Shown one piece after another: positions 23,931-35,606 of a stretch of 64,000 nt of DNA. The position numbers and the translations under genes were made by a program. Source of the stretch: Piezodorus guildinii (lineage: Eukaryota > Arthropoda > Insecta > Hemiptera > Pentatomidae); assembly GCA_023052935.1 (NCBI GenBank), contig CM041292.1, positions 116,184,936-116,248,935 of the forward strand, written 5' to 3'. Under the pieces are notes generated by a model, which did not search any database, was not told where the DNA came from, and worked only from the letters and a program-made list of their open reading frames with translations. Numbering within the stretch: the first letter of the stretch is position 1; each line of letters starts with the position of its first letter.

Positions 23931-24607
23931 ATCCAATACATAATATAACTGGTACCTGCAATCAACTAATGAATGGGAGAACCATTAACTCGCCTGACCT
24001 ATAAAACATAAAAGACAAAAAAAAAATCCATACCTCTATAACTCAGTACATATAGAAATTCGTACTATTTCTATGCCAACAGCCGTGCAATGGGGTGATT
24101 AGGCCTTGATTTGGATACCACTTACACCCTAAGGTCGCCCTCCAGCTGAATTAATAGAATAAATAATAATTTGTTGAAACCGGGATTTAGGAGAACAGTA
24201 GACTAGTGCTCTATCCGCTAGACCACATCACACCCTATAATACATTAAAAGTAATATGATAGTAGTTCAACATTATTAAAAAAATAGAAAATAAAAATAT
24301 GCACAAGACATTCAAAGTCAATTAAGTCATAATAGAATATGAAAATAAATTAAAATATTGATTTTATTATGTTTAAGATTTTCTAAGTCAACAAACTTTT
24401 TCTCTTTGTATCAGCATCATTATAAACATATTTAAATAGCAATAATTGGATTTGGTCAGTAATTACTTTTGATATATTTTGGAAAAGAATTTCATTTACT
24501 ATATACTAAATTATACTACCTAACAGTTAAAAGTTTAAAACATGCATTAAAGATTTAGAGCTTTGATTACTAAAGCTAGCATAAAATTAGGATTATGTGA
24601 GAAAATA
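23820..24607. repeat. 788-bp tandem duplication, unit 1
   Basis: Starts at gagtcaggccttgtcgactc and ends at gattatgtgagaaaata. It repeats almost base for base in the next unit. It contains the right foldback arm and an inverted SINE. Confidence 0.9.
24060..24240 (-). mobile_element. tRNA-derived SINE (family S3), in unit 1
   Basis: The minus strand reads gatgtggtctagcggatagagcactagtc, an A-box-like tRNA head, and then a B-box-like region around cccggtttc. It is homologous to 41868 and 56757. Confidence 0.7.
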
Positions 24608-25395
24608 GAGTCAGGCCTTGTCGACTCCGAGGTCGAAACAGCACACAAATAAAATAAGCTTGCCTTGTGGTGTGTTTTCTTGGTAACCGCAACCCCAACC
24701 AACTTCTCCACCATATTAATCCAATACATAATATAACTGGTACCTGCAATCAACTAATGAATGGAGAACCATTAACTCGCCTGACCTATAAAACATAAAA
24801 GACAAAAAAAAAATCCATACCTCTATAACTCAGTACATATAGAAATTCGTACTATTTCTATGCCAACAGCCGTGCAATGGGGTGATTAGGCCTTGATTTG
24901 GATACCCACTTACACCCTAAGGTCGCCCTCCAGCTGAATTAATAGAATAAATAATAATTTGTTGAAACCGGGATTTAGGAGAACAGTAGACTAGTGCTCT
25001 ATCCGCTAGACCACATCACACCCTATAATACATTAAAAGTAATATGATAGTAGTTCAACATTATTAAAAAAATAGAAAATAAAAATATGCACAAGACATT
25101 CAAAGTCAATTAAGTCATAATAGAATATGAAAATAAATTAAAATATTGATTTTATTATGTTTAAGATTTTCTAAGTCAACAAACTTTTTCTCTTTGTATC
25201 AGCATCATTATAAACATATTTAAATAGCAATAATTGGATTTGGTCAGTAATTACTTTTGATATATTTTGGAAAAGAATTTCATTTACTATATACTAAATT
25301 ATACTACCTAACAGTTAAAAGTTTAAAACATGCATTAAAGATTTAGAGCTTTGATTACTAAAGCTAGCATAAAATTAGGATTATGTGAGAAAATA
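24608..25395. repeat. 788-bp tandem duplication, unit 2
   Basis: The only differences I noticed from unit 1 are one G lost in aatggg and one C gained in ataccc. Such similarity means a very recent duplication or an assembly artefact. Confidence 0.9.
24848..25030 (-). mobile_element. tRNA-derived SINE (family S3), in unit 2
   Basis: Copy of the SINE at 24060, carried along by the tandem duplication. Confidence 0.7.
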
Positions 25396-27060
25396 AATTA
25401 TATCCAAAATGGAAACATTGCCTCCAAAATACTCAAATTGTTCGAGGAAATAGGATATTAACTTTAGAAAACATATCAAAAAGACAAATTAAAGGGGAAA
25501 AACTTGTAGTGTTTCTATAAAGATTTTTTTTCACAGTTGTTAGTAGCTCCACCAGTAGTAGTGTATCAGTTGAGGACAGATTGTTTTGTCCTGCAAATAA
25601 TCTCAAAGATGATAAGAGTCCAACTAAAAAAAATTCTGAAATTAGGAGTAATGAGTTTTGTTTCTTCCATTCAAGAATTAATCATAACAAAATGCCCTTC
25701 GTAATTGTTCGGGAAACTGATCTCATTAGCCAAAAATTTGATAGGAACGAAAATTATCTTTCGTGAAGGTTATAAAACCTCTTTCTCTGCAATTATACTC
25801 ACTTCAAGATGTAACAACAGTCAATTACGAAAATAAATATTAACTATTAGAAAAAATAGGCCGAAACGGTATGTATTTAAAATGTGTCGGTGTGAGATAT
25901 GCAAGTAAATGTTCAATAAGTAGTTAATGAACCAGCAATATTTCTTAAAGAATTTTCAATCTTAAGTAAATCACTAGTTAACTTAATTTCACAAACCGAT
26001 ATTATTTTTCTATTAATTAATACACGATAGAAAATAAAATCAATCCATTAGTTATTATTTTAATCAGCATTAACAAAAATATCTCTGACCATCAACGCGT
26101 ACATGTATCTATGTACATAGCTTCAATCCCATCTAAAATGTATTTTATCAATATTTACTTGAATAACTCGTTTTGAAAAACAGTACACTACTTTTGAATT
26201 ACAATCTAATTGACTTCTCAAAACCAATTGAAAGCAAAACATATTAGCCCCCCTGAAGTCAAATTCTGAAAGCCTGACAATATGTAATCATTCATTAGTT
26301 AGATGATAGTCAATATATTTAATAATAACATACTATTACTAGTTTTTACATAAATGCCAATTTCAGCAAATATTCAGTAAAAACTCTTGAACACGATGAT
26401 CACCTGTTGAATAAAAGTAGTTCTTGATTACTTGAAAGTGTGGAGTGACATAAATAATTATGAATACTTAAAATAAGTGATTACAAGCATCAATTATAGT
26501 AGATCCATACGTTCAATCTACATCCATACAAGTGTCGTCTATTATATACGAAAGTGCTGAGTTAAAATAGATTTAATTGTATAACCAATGCTACCTTTAA
26601 AGTGACGTTAAATAAATAAACAAACAAACAACCAATGCTACCTTAGTTTATATCTAAATGTGAATGTATCGTTTTATCTATAAAACAAATTCTACCCATT
26701 GTCCCCCATTATTCCATCATTTTAATAAATTAGGTAATTAAGAGTGAAACTAATAATAAATTGTTACCAATAATATACTCCATCGACTAAATTCAAAATA
26801 AATTGTATACTTTTTGGGTTTATATTTTTTATTTAAGTTTAAAATAAGCTGCATAAAAACAATAATAGAATCATCAATCAGAACAATAAACAATTACAGA
26901 ATCATGTTCAAACTAAAATAATAGACCCTGTGGCGCTTTGAAATAAAATTAAATATCAATACTTTTCATAGTTAAAATGTAATTAATTATTACTTAAGTA
27001 AATGTTATTTAAATTTATGATATATTTATTATATTGGGTGTTTTTAAAAAACACATCCAC
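25396..27060. other. Intergenic upstream of the PIWI gene
   Basis: AT-rich, with no gene recognised. The 61-codon open stretch at 25581 has no recognisable motif. The SINE tail at 26598 is the only named element. Any PIWI promoter should lie at the 3' end of this stretch, but no element stands out. Confidence 0.4.
26598..26629 (+). mobile_element. 32-nt SINE tail insertion with 15-bp target duplications
   Basis: The insert is the last ~32 nt of SINE family S1 (agtgacgttaaataaataaa plus caaac units). It is flanked by identical AACCAATGCTACCTT at 26583-26597 and 26630-26644. It is an extremely 5'-truncated retroposition event. Confidence 0.9.
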
Positions 27061-27208
27061 AGATACTCAACATGTTTGGTTCAAGTAGTCTATTTCCTGT
27101 TAGGTCTGTAGCCTCTCAATAGCCATTTTGAAGAATGGCTTCTGCTTAGTTTTAACTTCATTGTTTACTGTTATAAGTCCATATATTTATTGGTTTTATT
27201 TTGGAAAT

Positions 27209-29721
27209 ATGGAAGAGGGAAGAGCTCGAGGAAGGGCCAGGGGCAGAGCTAGACAGGATCCTAAGAAAACCGAGGTGACTCAGAATATAATTGATTCCAG
27301 AGGAGTTAGGTCAAAGCCACAGCATGTACCTCCTACAGTAGCTGCTGTAGTTGGCGATATGAAACAGCTTTCAGTTACACCTAGAAGACCTGGAGGTAGA
27401 AAAATGATAGACAAATTGGATTTTGTGTCTATTAGATCAAGGCCCAAGGAACTTGTCACTAAACAGGGAACAACAGGTCAGAAGGTAAAACTTCAAGCCA
27501 ATTATTTTAAATTAGAAACCCACCCTGATTGGGCCTTATACCAATATAGAGTTGATTTTTCTCCTGAAGAAGAGAGAACTTCTGTGAAAAAAGCACTGCT
27601 GAAACCACACAAGGACATTTTTAACTGTGCATATCTCTTTGATGGCACTGTGTTGTATGTTTGTAACAGATTAAAAACTGATCCTATTGAACTTTTCTCC
27701 CTTAGAGACACAGATAGAAAGAAAATTAGGATAACCATTAAATTTGTAGGGGATGTAGTTATGGGCGATTATCAATATCTACAAGTTTTCAATATCATAA
27801 TGAGGAAATGCTTAGATAACTTAAAACTACAAATGGTTGGCCGTAATTTCTTTGATGCGAAAGCAAGAATCGAAATTCGTGAGTACAGGATGGAACTTTG
27901 GCCAGGTTATTTAACATCTATCAGACAGTGTGAAGATCATATTCTTATGAATGCTGAAATAACGTATAAAGTGATGCGTTGTGAGACTGTTCTTGATTTA
28001 ATTGTTAAGTGTAGATCATCTGAAGATTGGGAGAAGACATTTGAGAATGCAATCATAGGTACTATTGTTCTGACTGATTATAACAATCGTACCTATCGGA
28101 TTGATGATGTGAATTTCAATTGTACACCCATGTCAAAATTTAAAATTAAGAATGGAGAGTCGTCTACTTATTGTGAATACTATAAGTCGAGATATGGTAT
28201 AAGAATTAGAGAACCAAATCAACCGATGCTGGTTTCTAAAGCTAAACCACGGGAAGTCCGTGCTGGAATGACTGAAATTATATATTTGGTCCCAGAACTG
28301 TGTCGATTAACCGGATTAACTGATGACATGAGAACAAACTTTCAGCTCATGAGGGCACTTGCTGAGCATACTCGAGTCACACCTAAGCTAAGAATTGAGA
28401 AACTTTTGAAGTTTAATCACCGTTTAAAAGAGAGTAAAGAAATCACTAAAGATTTGGATTCATGGAATATGAAGTTAGCTGATTCATTGATAACATTTGA
28501 TGGAAGGGTTCTTCCAATGGAAAAGATCTATTTTGGAGACAATAGAGCTGTTGCTGCTGGTAATGATGCTGATTGGACTCGAAGCATGAGAGATCATTCT
28601 ATGTTAACTAGTGGAAATTTTAAATCTTGGTCCATCGTTTATTTAGGGAGAACCAAGAGTGAAGTTAACAGCTTCATTCACACCCTTGCAAAGGCAGCAG
28701 AGAGTTTAAACTTTCGGGTTCCAACACCTAGAATGTCTGAAGTCATTAATGACAGATGTGGTAGTTTTGTTGAAGCATTAGACTCAGTGATTTCCATGCA
28801 TAATCCACAATTAATATTATGTATTGTACCAAACAGTAGAGCTGATCGGTATGCAGCGATAAAGAAGAAATGTTGTGTTGATAGGGCAGTCCCCACCCAA
28901 GTTGTTGTGGCAAAACATTTTAATTCCAAAAATCTTATGGCAATTTCTACTAAAATCGCCATTCAAATAAATTGTAAACTTGGTGGCATCCCATGGACCA
29001 TAGCAAACCCTCTTAAGGGGTTGATGGTAGTGGGATATGATGTCTGTCATGACGCTTCACGAAAAGACATGTCTTATGGAGCTATGGTGGCTTCGTTGAA
29101 TCCTTCTCTTTCAAGGTATTATTCATCTGTGACTCCTCATTCTCATGGAGAAGAACTGTCTAATGACTTAGCCATGAATATATTCAAAGCAATTATTCGT
29201 TATAAAGAAAACAATGAAGGTAATATTCCTTCAATGATAGTACTTTATCGAGATGGTGTAGGAGAGGTCAAATACCTTTTGTTTATAATCATGAAGTAAG
29301 AATTGTCAAAGAACGACTCTCAGAAATATATAAGGATAAACCTCCTAAGTTGGGATTTGTGATAGTCACCAAGAGACTCAACACCCGATTATTCCTTAAT
29401 GGCAGTAATGCTACCCCCGGTACAGTTGCAGACGACTGTATTACATCTCCTGATCGATATGATTTCTTTCTCGTTTCACAGTCTGTACGTCAAGGCACAG
29501 TAAGTCCTACATCCTACAATGTTATTGATGATTCAACAGGTCTGGATGCAGACAAAATGCAACGCCTCGCTTACAAAATGACCCATTTGTATTATAACTG
29601 GAGTGGAACAGTAAGAGTTCCTGCTCAATGTCAGTATGCACATAAGTTGGCTTTTCTTGTAAGCCAATGTTTGCATAGAGCTCCGAATCCTGATCTTGAT
29701 GATCTTTTATATTTTCTTTAA
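27209..29721 (+). CDS. piwi: PIWI-clade Argonaute, intronless, one frameshift
   Basis: PIWI proteins bind piRNAs and silence transposons in the germ line. From ATG 27209 the reading frame gives about 837 residues, a normal full length. The order is an RG-rich N-terminus (GRARGRARGRAR, possible dimethyl-arginine and Tudor binding sites), PAZ at about 255-370, MID with SRADRYAAIKKKCCVDRAVP, and PIWI. The catalytic DEDH set looks complete: D in GYDVCHD (about 611), E in HGEELS (about 648), D in LYRDGVG (682) and H in QYAHKLAF (about 812). The frame breaks once at about 29266 (one G fewer in gagg), and downstream coding resumes to TAA at 29721. An in-frame TTG at 27128 would add a hydrophobic stretch and is unlikely to be used. 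No intron interrupts the 2.5-kb coding region. Whether it is the piwi or the aub/siwi type is not decided. Confidence 0.93.
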
Positions 29722-31850
29722 AAAGTAATTTATTCAGAACTGATGTTCTCTATTATAATCGTTAGTGTAGGTTGAATAATGATTTTAGAGGTGTAATTCT
29801 TTATTTTAAGTTTTGATACTTTTTAATCTAATTTCTTATTTAAATTTGCAAAAGAAAAAAATCTTAATATTTTTACTTTATTTTTAGAGTTATTCATTTT
29901 AACAAGTTAATTAATTTCTAACAAGTTAGTAATATTGTTTTTGTATAGTAACTGTTGTATTTAAATATACTAACTGTATGTTTTAGTTACTAGATTTTGA
30001 ATTTCTGTTTTTAATTGATTAAATACTTGTTTGTTTTTAATGATAAATTTAAATGTAAGTTAAATGAATTCTTAATTGTTATTATGTTATAATTGTTATA
30101 TTAACATTTTAGTATTAATTTTTGTCTAGTTAGAAATTTTTTTTTTTGCATTAATTTCTTTTAGTTAATGATCATTTTAATTTTAATAATTTATTAATAT
30201 TTTTATTGTATTGAACATACCTTCTTGATGTTTTATAAATTACTTTGAAAATAAAAATGTTAATGATATGTTTATTTTTTCATATTACATGAGCATGAAT
30301 TTCATAAATTTGTTATTGATTATAAATCTTAATTTTTATACTTAAAAGAATAGGGATGCACTAAAACCTTTTAGTTACCATTTGCCTTAAGGAATTTTTC
30401 TTTACAGTTAGTGTTTCTGATCATTAGACTCGATAAATTTCAGAAGCCTTCCAATTTAATATTTCACCCTGATATTACAAGGTATTGTTTCCTTCAAAGT
30501 GAAGATTTATGTTTTATTATAATTTTGTCTTGTATTAGCAGTAATTTTAATTAGATTTTCCTTTTATTGTGGTTTGTTTGATCATCATGATATAAGAGTC
30601 CAACAACTTCCTTTATCAACAGAGAAATAATTTCTATGTATTGAACATGTAGGGATTCTTGCTACTAATACTTAAGTATACGAAATTAAAGAGCCGGTTC
30701 ATTGTTTCAAAAATGACCAACTATACCTTATAGTTCTGGTAATCGTCGATTATTATTCTTTTAGTGTAAGTATGTATTTCAACTTAAACTCTCATTCCAA
30801 AATTATTTTATTTAATACTTTTGAACATTTATAACACTTATATATAATAAAATTTACTTATGACTTCTTATAGTATTGAAGTTTGTCCAAATCTGGATTA
30901 TTAAGGTTTACTTAAAGGAAAGAATAGTGGTGATAAATTTTTAGTTGGCCACTTATGATATCATAACGACTTCTAAATAAGTTTGTTACATAGCAGGAAT
31001 GATTTAGGCTAGCTTAACATTGAGTTTTTCGAAAGTTTTGAAATTCCACCATGATATTTACTAATTATTCAGGAAGTGACAGTGCTGTTGGAGTTATACC
31101 ATTAAATTATAGTTAAGTTTATTGACTAGTCTTGCTCTTAAATTTTTGCTGAATGTTCTTTGACTATTACCATGGTCTCAAGGAGTAACGTAGTGCTCTT
31201 CACTGATGTAGATTAAAAGCTTATATATTATATTATGTATATAAATGCCTCACATGATATCTGTTATTTACTATTATTCAAAGCAACTGTTGGGTTAAGA
31301 AATGGGAGAGTAGCAGCACAAAAAGGGAAGACACGCGGCTCAGACTAAGTCTAAAACTGAGTACCGGAAAAATTGAATGAAAAATTAATATAAACTAAAA
31401 CTAGGGCTTATTGTTAGGTGTGTAATTTTAGACCTCTTCATGAGGAATGGATAGTTGATTTATATTTTTCTTATTAAAACACTCCGTTTCTTTTTTAATT
31501 GATTTTTAACCAGAAAGTGGACTTCACTCAAGAAAGTAAAATGAATTTTGTTTGCATTCAAAGACAGAACTTATTATTGCACCCATAACAGCGACACTGT
31601 TCACTAAAGTCACAACAACCTTCACTAACTCCTCTTGCAGCTTCAACTGAACTTGACCCCTTAGTTCTTAAAAGCAGGTTATGGATTCTGCTGAACTTGA
31701 GGTAAGAAAATTTAATGTTCAATACAAAAATTGGCTTAGCTTCTTTTGTGGATGAAATCCGAACTAATAACAAGTACCTCTCCTTTATGACTGAAGACAA
31801 TCCCATCAGTGTGTATATGGGCATCTAATAACTTACAGATTTTCCCATTT
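29722..31850. other. 3' flank of the PIWI gene, nothing recognised
   Basis: T-rich 3' UTR-like sequence to about 30260, then AT-rich spacer. A minus-strand 88-codon open stretch at 31824-31558 ends Cys-rich (CCDFSEQCRCYGC) but has no other support. Confidence 0.4.
30250..30255 (+). terminator. Possible polyadenylation signal of the PIWI gene
   Basis: An AATAAA hexamer lies 530 bases after the stop in a very T-rich stretch. No poly(A) tract follows, so there is no direct mark of a recent retrocopy here. Confidence 0.3.
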
Positions 31851-31859
31851 AATAAGTTA

Positions 31860-32147
31860 TTCGGGATCACTTGTAGCTGGGTGGCTAGCATAACAGCCTC
31901 CTATGCCAAAGGTCACGGGTTCCAACCCGCACGTGGTCCTAGGATTTTTTAAAGGGAGTAAAAAATCCTTAGTTATGCCGTCCTTCAGAGAAGACGTTAA
32001 AAGGTGGTCCCGAGCCTGTGCGATGTCAGGTACTCGTTAAAGATCCCTATCCTAATAAAACCTGGACAGGCAAAATTTAAGACTCCCACTGCAGCATCGT
32101 TTGATTAGCCATAGTAGCATAAAGTGACGTTAAATAAATAAACAAAC
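31860..32147 (+). mobile_element. tRNA-derived SINE (family S1), full length
   Basis: The head gtagctgggtggctagcata is A-box-like and gggttccaacccg is B-box-like. The body contains ggtggtcccgagcctgtgcg and the tail is taaataaataaacaaac. It is flanked by aataagtta at 31851-31859 and 32148-32156. Confidence 0.9.
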
Positions 32148-32156
32148 AATAAGTTA

Positions 32157-33009
32157 AACAAAGAACCTGGCTGCAAGAATTAAGTTTGGAATAAACTAGT
32201 TTAAATTGATAGCAATATGTTCCTCAAATCTTAGATCCCCTTAATGAATACATATAAAAATTTCCTTTTGGTTGTAGAGAAAGATTTACTTTCCTTAATA
32301 GGCTAAAATGCATTTACATTTTGTTTAACTTCGACTGATGTTCCTAACTTATGTCAGCTACTAGTTTTTTTAACCATTTAATGACTGAATTTCCATAGAA
32401 GTCGAGAGGGAGAAGTACTTCTAGAGAGGTGTTTTAATTTTTATTCAGATATAATTTATTTTAAATATTACTGTATACATTTTTTATATTTTCTTTCATG
32501 ACTTATATTAGTTTATTAAGGAGCATAGGATATTCTAATCGCATTTCTCTTCCCTTATGATGTCAGTTACTGAAGCATTTCCATTATAATTATTGTGGAG
32601 GACTGGAATGACATAACATAAGATATATATATATATATAAATGTGGAAAGCAGTTTCTATACCTAATCATTGCTAAATGTTTAGCACATTGTGGTTTGAA
32701 GTGATTCAGAATTCTGAGAGAATTTCAAACTCCCAAATACAGAAATGGCTAAAAAAATTACTCTATTTTTAGGGCACCTGGTGGGATCAAGACTCCATGA
32801 GTTTCACAAATAATATTACATCAAACGAATCATGATTTTCAGTCACAATTTTGAATAGTTTAAGCTCTTACATTATACATTAATACGGCTTTGTCGTAAG
32901 TATATCATCATTGCTTGGAATGAGGAATAAAGTATTTGTTAATTAAATAAAATATTCTTAATTAACGAGTATGAAAAAATATTTACCCCATCCATAAGAA
33001 GCATTTTTT
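32157..33009. other. Intergenic, nothing recognised
   Basis: AT-rich, with a short (TA)n at 32625. No coding signal. Confidence 0.4.
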
Positions 33010-34020
33010 TTGGGTTGTCTAGGAAATAACTCTGTATCTTTACTGGATTATTGATTTATACGAATTTCAATATGTATTAATTCTCTTCCAAAAAGAAATT
33101 TTAGTTCACATTAGTATCATTTTTTTACTAGGAAATAATTTTTTTTCAGTTTTTATAAATTTGTAAAGCATGATTTTCATATAGTTTTATTTTACGAGTT
33201 TAAATTCAGCTCAAACAGCCAGACAGGTACATCAACAAAGTGCAGGGTCAAGGATAGTATTCGTAAGTATACTGTTCAACAGTGGTTAAAAACATTTAGA
33301 GAGGGAGACCAGTCTGGAATAAAAAGGCCTTCTTCCCTTGATGACAATGCTCTGTGCCATCAGAGGAAAAGAGTCCCAAAACAACTGTTCGAAAATTTGC
33401 AGGGAAACTCAGTTTAAGCAAAAGATTGATGATGACCACCTCAAGTTGATAAAAACTTGAAAGTTGGGTTCCTTACTTATTAAAAAGCCACCAAAAAAAT
33501 CCTCACAATCATTTCTGTTCAGAATCGTTACTTAAGAATTATAAATAAGATCTTGTTTGATAAGAGTAGATATTCTGCAAAATTTTCCAATTCATAAAAA
33601 AAAGCGATGATAACTGTTTGGAGAGCTTCAATCAGTTTGATTCATTACAGGTTTTTGAATCCTAGCAGTCATCAATTCTTAATTGTATTGTAACCAAATT
33701 GATGTGATAGATCGGAAATGCTCGGCCACATGTCTCACATGACACCTACTTTCCAGACCTCTCAGCAACTGGATACCATTTTTTTAGACACCTGGACCAC
33801 TTTCCACAAAATAAGAAAAATATTGATCAAAGTCGCTTAGAAAATGGATTTTCTGAATTTTGAGGATTCCAAATTCTATTCAGAGGATATGGAAAAAGAC
33901 GCCAACACAGTAGAAATATACTGAAAGTAATAGATAGTATTTTGATCAATAAAAACAGGTATAAATAATTTTTATTTAATTTTAACATTTTGATCCAGCA
34001 TTATTTTCTGGACAACCCAA
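33010..34020 (+). mobile_element. Mariner-like element, decayed, both ends present
   Basis: The ends TTGGGTTGTCTAGGAAATAA and (inverse) TTGGGTTGTCCAGAAAATAA are inverted repeats. Inside are transposase remains in broken frames: TVQQWLKTFREGDQSGIKRP, NARPHVS, and TGYHFFRHLDHFPQNKKNID, matching the mariner C-terminal part. The catalytic residues are not preserved as a set. About 1 kb, slightly short for a full mariner. Confidence 0.8.
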
Positions 34021-34829
34021 TAGTAGTGAATTAAGGCATGCTATTTCTATTTATTTTAAACAAAACAATTCTATAAGAGCCACAGGAAAGGGAAACATTA
34101 CATTGGGGAGGTAAATAACTAAATCTATAAACAAATTAAATTTGAAGAAATTTCTTTTTATATTGTCACTAAACATGGACTACATACTCATGTAAAAGTA
34201 TAAGAGGCATTAAGTAATAATCTGTTATAATTTTTTTTCCTCAAGAAATTAAGAGTAATATTTAAGTTCTAGTTTGTCCATTAACTACTTCGATAAAAAT
34301 AACTAAATTAAAAGTCTCCTTACATTACATGAAAAATTAACAAGAAAAATAGAATATCCTTGGCTACAGATTCTAAAACAATCATTATAAACATTTTTGT
34401 CAGAAAAACAGCCTGAATCACATTAAATAACAGAAATTATAGCACCTATTACCCTTCGGAAACGCTAACTTAGTTCCCTGAATATTAAACTGAAATTTGA
34501 ATCAAGTTATAGTTAAAAAATACCATTTTTCTCATGAAAAAAATCATGGTTAATACATTTAAATATCCTAATATTTCAAATAAATATTTATCTTAAGCGT
34601 AAACACTGAAAACTATATCACAGAGTATCTATTGATTCTTATTCTGTCTATCCCTTAAAATGCTGAGGCCTTCATTCAAGCTCTCATTTTTTTTTTCATC
34701 ACAATTTAATTGAATTATTCTGAATGTAAATTTATATCACAAAAGGGGTAGCAGATATCTTAAATTATAATGCATAAGAAACAGACATAATAAAACTACT
34801 ATAGATTGGAGTTGATCCATCGACAACCA
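34021..34829. other. 3' flank of the BTB gene, nothing recognised
   Basis: It should hold the BTB 3' UTR (minus strand). No clear polyadenylation signal was found close to the stop. Confidence 0.35.
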
Positions 34830-35606
34830 TCACTTCTTCAAATAAGAACTTTGTACCTTTGCTGGATGCATCATTAAATGTACATATTGGGTACTGGCCT
34901 CCAAAAAACTTATGCTAATAGTATACTTGACATTAGGTTCGAACCAAAATGGTCTAATTAAATTGACACATTGTGAGCTATTAAAGTGAACATTTCTATC
35001 ATATTCTGTTTTCTGTAGCATTTTTCCATCTGGATCTTTGATGAGAACAATGAGACGTTCCCTGTAGGAAGAATTGGGAGCAGGGGTTCTGACATAATCA
35101 TTTATCTGTGCAAGACGTGTAAAAACTTCAAACCCAATGATCAGAACCCTGGAGGAAGATTGGATGGCAGTAACAACCTCACCTCTATTTACCCACATTT
35201 TACTTCTGCTTGATAAAAGCTCCCTAGTAGATCGCCAAACAACAGGAACTACTTGTTTTCTAGGGGTTGTAAAGCTACTGAAACGATGAGGTACTTGGTG
35301 TTCCTTAAATGCCAACAGTTCTTGCTCTGTTAAGATATCTTCTAGGGCAAGAAGATCTATAGGAGGAAGTGCCAGAAACCGTATCCTGTAAAGAGCTCCT
35401 GAATCTTCTAATATTCTTCTTCTGGCCTGAGGTGTGTCTTGTAAACCCTGATTACTCAGTTCTTTCTTTGCCCAGTCGAGTACCATAGATAAAACTTCTC
35501 CTTCTGTCATATTCATGTGATCCTCTTCCAGCAAACGACAAAGAGTACCAGCACTCAAGTTGTCAGTTTCACTGTTCCATATTTCATAATGATACTGACT
35601 CATAAT
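34830..35606 (-). CDS. BTB protein exon 4 (BACK, PHR-like, stop)
   Basis: Acceptor tttgtttcag. 258 codons plus stop at 34830. It contains the rest of BACK and the PHR-like beta-rich C-terminus. Confidence 0.92.
   Translation of the reverse strand: MMSQYHYEIWNSETDNLSAGTLCRLLEEDHMNMTEGEVLSMVLDWAKKELSNQGLQDTPQARRRILEDSGALYRIRFLALPPIDLLALEDILTEQELLAFKEHQVPHRFSSFTTPRKQVVPVVWRSTRELLSSRSKMWVNRGEVVTAIQSSSRVLIIGFEVFTRLAQINDYVRTPAPNSSYRERLIVLIKDPDGKMLQKTEYDRNVHFNSSQCVNLIRPFWFEPNVKYTISISFLEASTQYVHLMMHPAKVQSSYLKK

Noticed and set aside
27128..27208. Upstream TTG start giving a signal-like N-terminus on PIWI
   Set aside because: TTG is not a usual start here, and the hydrophobic stretch does not fit PIWI proteins. 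The ATG at 27209 begins the expected RG-rich N-terminus.
28678..29050. Minus-strand ORFs over the PIWI gene
   Set aside because: Shadows of the PIWI reading frame, with no motifs of their own.
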